Positions 32,752 to 33,789 of a stretch of DNA of 33,789 nt are shown piece after piece. The notes beneath the pieces were generated by a model, which saw only the letters and a list, made by a program, of their open reading frames with translations, made no database searches and had not been told where the DNA came from. The first letter of the stretch is position 1, and each line of letters begins with the position of its first letter. The stretch is from Burkholderiales bacterium (GTDB lineage: Bacteria > Pseudomonadota > Gammaproteobacteria > Burkholderiales > Usitatibacteraceae), in contig JANYBL010000105.1 in the NCBI GenBank assembly GCA_025360815.1, positions 1 through 33,789 on the forward strand, written 5' to 3'. Both the position numbers and the translations under genes were made by a program.

Positions 32752-32795
32752 GAATCAACCAGTGTGGCTCCTTTCTACCGACGCAACCAAGTGAC

Positions 32796-32867
32796 GCCTA
32801 ACCGTCCCATCGAGGGGGTGTCCAAAAGGCTGCGCCTTTCGTTCACCTCTCATGTCAAACGTTAGGC
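32796..32867 (+). other. attC recombination site, cassette 1
   Basis: The 72-bp site runs from GCCTAAC (RYYYAAC) to GTTAGGC (GTTRRRY). The inner region has imperfect complementary arms (GAGGGGGTG with CACCTCTC) and a terminal hairpin AAAGGC-TGC-GCCTTT. The ending TCAAACGTTAGGC is typical of attC sites. Confidence 0.93.
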
Positions 32868-32875
32868 CTCATGAA

Positions 32876-33562
32876 ATGACCGCCACGCACCGAACTGCCG
32901 AGGAAGCTAGAGCCGAGCAAATTCGACTCATGGGCGACGAACTTGGAACGATCTACGCTGCGCTCTGGCAAGAAGTTGCCTGGGTGCACGGGAAGTGGTC
33001 GGACTTCGTCACTCTATTCGGCACTAAGGAGTCGCGAATCGATCTCTTGAACGCCGCAGCACCCGCGTTCTGCAGGCTCGTCCAAGACTCGATCTGGGAA
33101 AATGTGCTCCTGCACCTTGCTCGGCTAACAGACCCTCCGGTCACTGCCAAGAAGCAGAACCTCACCATCCAGCGATTGCCGACTTTGATTGATCGAGTCA
33201 GTTCAAAAGGAATCGTCGAAACGAAGGTTGAGGCAGCTCTCGCAAGTTGCGCCTTCGCTCGAGACTGGAGGAATCGCCACATCGCGCACAGCGATCTTGA
33301 TCTAAAGGTTTCGGACACCGCCCGACCTCTTGAATTCGCGTCAAGGCAATGCGTAAGCCAGGCGCTATCTTCCCTCTCCGAAGTACTCAACTCGGTTGCA
33401 ACCGCATACTCCGACTCAAATACCTTCTTCGATACCCTCGACGGTGATGCCATAGCGTTGCTGTACGTCATTGATGATGGTCTACGCGCGGAAGAACAGC
33501 GTTGCGAGAGACTTCGGAAAGGTGTCTATGATCCGGACGAATTCAAGCAACGCGACATATAG
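32876..33562 (+). CDS. HEPN/AbiU2-like protein, integron cassette 2, candidate defence gene
   Basis: The start is taken as ATG at 32876. An in-frame ATG at 32852 lies within the preceding attC, on the far side of the recombination point, and so is not part of this cassette. The 228-residue helical protein has IWENVLLHLARLTDPP (about 73-88), NLTIQRLP, and FARDWRNRHIAHSDL. The last contains a HEPN-type R-x5-H motif (R132-N133 to H138). This pattern matches the AbiU2-type HEPN domain as I know it. HEPN proteins are often RNases in abortive-infection and toxin systems. No antitoxin partner is seen in the cassette. Confidence 0.8.
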   Translation: MTATHRTAEEARAEQIRLMGDELGTIYAALWQEVAWVHGKWSDFVTLFGTKESRIDLLNAAAPAFCRLVQDSIWENVLLHLARLTDPPVTAKKQNLTIQRLPTLIDRVSSKGIVETKVEAALASCAFARDWRNRHIAHSDLDLKVSDTARPLEFASRQCVSQALSSLSEVLNSVATAYSDSNTFFDTLDGDAIALLYVIDDGLRAEEQRCERLRKGVYDPDEFKQRDI

Positions 33563-33571
33563 TCGAGTGAG

Positions 33572-33631
33572 GCCTAACCCCTCCTTGAAGCGGACGTGCC
33601 TACGGCACGCCGCTTAAGTCAAACGTTATGC
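33572..33631 (+). other. attC recombination site, cassette 2
   Basis: The classical 60-bp element runs from GCCTAAC (33572-33578) to GTTATGC (33625-33631). Arms GCGGACGTGCC and GGCACGCCGC pair with one extra-helical A, around TAC, and TTGAA/TTAAG flank them. Confidence 0.96.
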
Positions 33632-33789
33632 CCCAACCTGACCAAAGCCAACGTAATCGGCCACTGACCGATCTTGAGCATCGGCTGGCTCGCTGGATGC
33701 TTGAGAATGGGTCAACTGAGGCTTCCGATTTCTTGCCGCAGCTCGACCTCGCGGAAGTCACTCCGTGGCGCTGTCCTTGTGGTTGCGCA
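33628..33789 (+). CDS. CPCGC-motif cassette protein, integron cassette 3 (partial)
   Basis: The frame opens with ATG at 33628, which is part of the attC core GTTATGC itself, and runs off the right edge after 54 codons. TDLEHRLARWMLENGS, FLPQLD and the Cys cluster CPCGC (C49, C51, C53) match a family of short uncharacterised proteins that I recall from integron cassettes and from other proteobacteria. The cysteines suggest metal binding. The rest of the gene and its attC are outside the window. Confidence 0.7.
   Translation, partial: MPQPDQSQRNRPLTDLEHRLARWMLENGSTEASDFLPQLDLAEVTPWRCPCGCA

Larger units (their letters stand above)
32289..33789 (+). mobile_element. Integron gene-cassette array, integrase not in window
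   Basis: Three successive plus-strand cassettes are bounded by core sites at 32289, 32861 and 33625, and by two full attC sites. Cassette 1 is 572 bp (SRPBCC protein). Cassette 2 is 764 bp (HEPN/AbiU2-like protein). Cassette 3 is cut by the window edge. Each holds one gene followed tightly by its attC, as is standard. No intI gene or remnant is visible to the left, where the M48 protease gene and its terminator lie. The array is either integrase-less or its integrase lies beyond the right edge. Confidence 0.9.

Noticed and set aside
32852-32875. Upstream ATG of the HEPN cassette gene
   Set aside because: It lies within the attC of the preceding cassette, on the other side of the recombination point, so it would not travel with this gene.
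1-33789. CRISPR arrays, rRNA or tRNA genes, prophage or IS transposase genes
   Set aside because: I looked for regular 25-40-nt repeats with unique spacers, for conserved rRNA and tRNA sequence, and for transposase motifs, and saw none. The tandem repeats present are too short and lack spacers.

Overview
The window reads as a chromosomal segment of a betaproteobacterium. The strongest evidence is gene order. Reading leftward from metK, it carries two LpxL-family acyltransferases, dapF, a DUF484 gene, xerC, hslV and hslU, a block I know from Burkholderia, Ralstonia and relatives. It also has ahcY followed by metF behind an S-adenosylhomocysteine (SAH) riboswitch, an RNA class known mainly from Betaproteobacteria and Pseudomonas. 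No species can be named from the sequence alone.

Layout. Positions 1-17628 are all minus strand. In transcription order they hold a small conserved protein, dapF, DUF484, xerC, a penicillin-acylase-type hydrolase, then a likely zinc-homeostasis cluster (Fur/Zur regulator, two CobW-type GTPases, an ABC ATPase and permease, a DUF3299 lipoprotein-like periplasmic protein), a two-module STAS protein, hslV-hslU, trhO, purN and two envelope genes, the last running off the left edge. Positions 17968-20931 are plus strand: a large secreted metzincin-like protease and a 43-residue very basic protein with its own promoter and terminator. A broken SMI1/KNR4 (SUKH) immunity-type gene and the two acyltransferases follow on the minus strand (21020-23433). 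From 23647 to the right edge everything is plus: metK, a secreted alpha/beta-hydrolase-like protein, an anchored 'choice-of-anchor X'-type protein, the SAH riboswitch, ahcY, metF, an SH3b protein and an M48 protease. The end is an integron gene-cassette array (from about 32289 to beyond the edge) with two clear attC sites.

How the genes fit together. metK, ahcY and metF are three steps of the activated-methyl cycle. The riboswitch places ahcY under control of its own substrate, through a terminator whose 5' arm is also the 3' strand of the ligand-dependent pseudoknot. The Zur/CobW/ABC/DUF3299 cluster looks like one zinc-responsive unit. HslUV, two periplasmic or secreted metalloproteases and envelope genes give a protein-quality and envelope theme.

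Two signals go beyond ordinary annotation. First, the cassette array has no integrase in view. It carries an SRPBCC protein, a HEPN/AbiU2-like candidate defence protein, and the start of a CPCGC-motif protein. Second, many spacers consist of degenerate 10-13-nt tandem repeats (4395-4449, 8897-8932, 10000-10072, 23545-23618, 25971-26067) or a 7-nt repeat (24903-24986). The same kind of 9-12-nt repeat also appears inside genes as protein linkers, most clearly as nine 12-nt units splitting an SH3b domain at 30577-30684. This suggests a lineage-specific habit of growing short tandem repeats in spacers and linkers.
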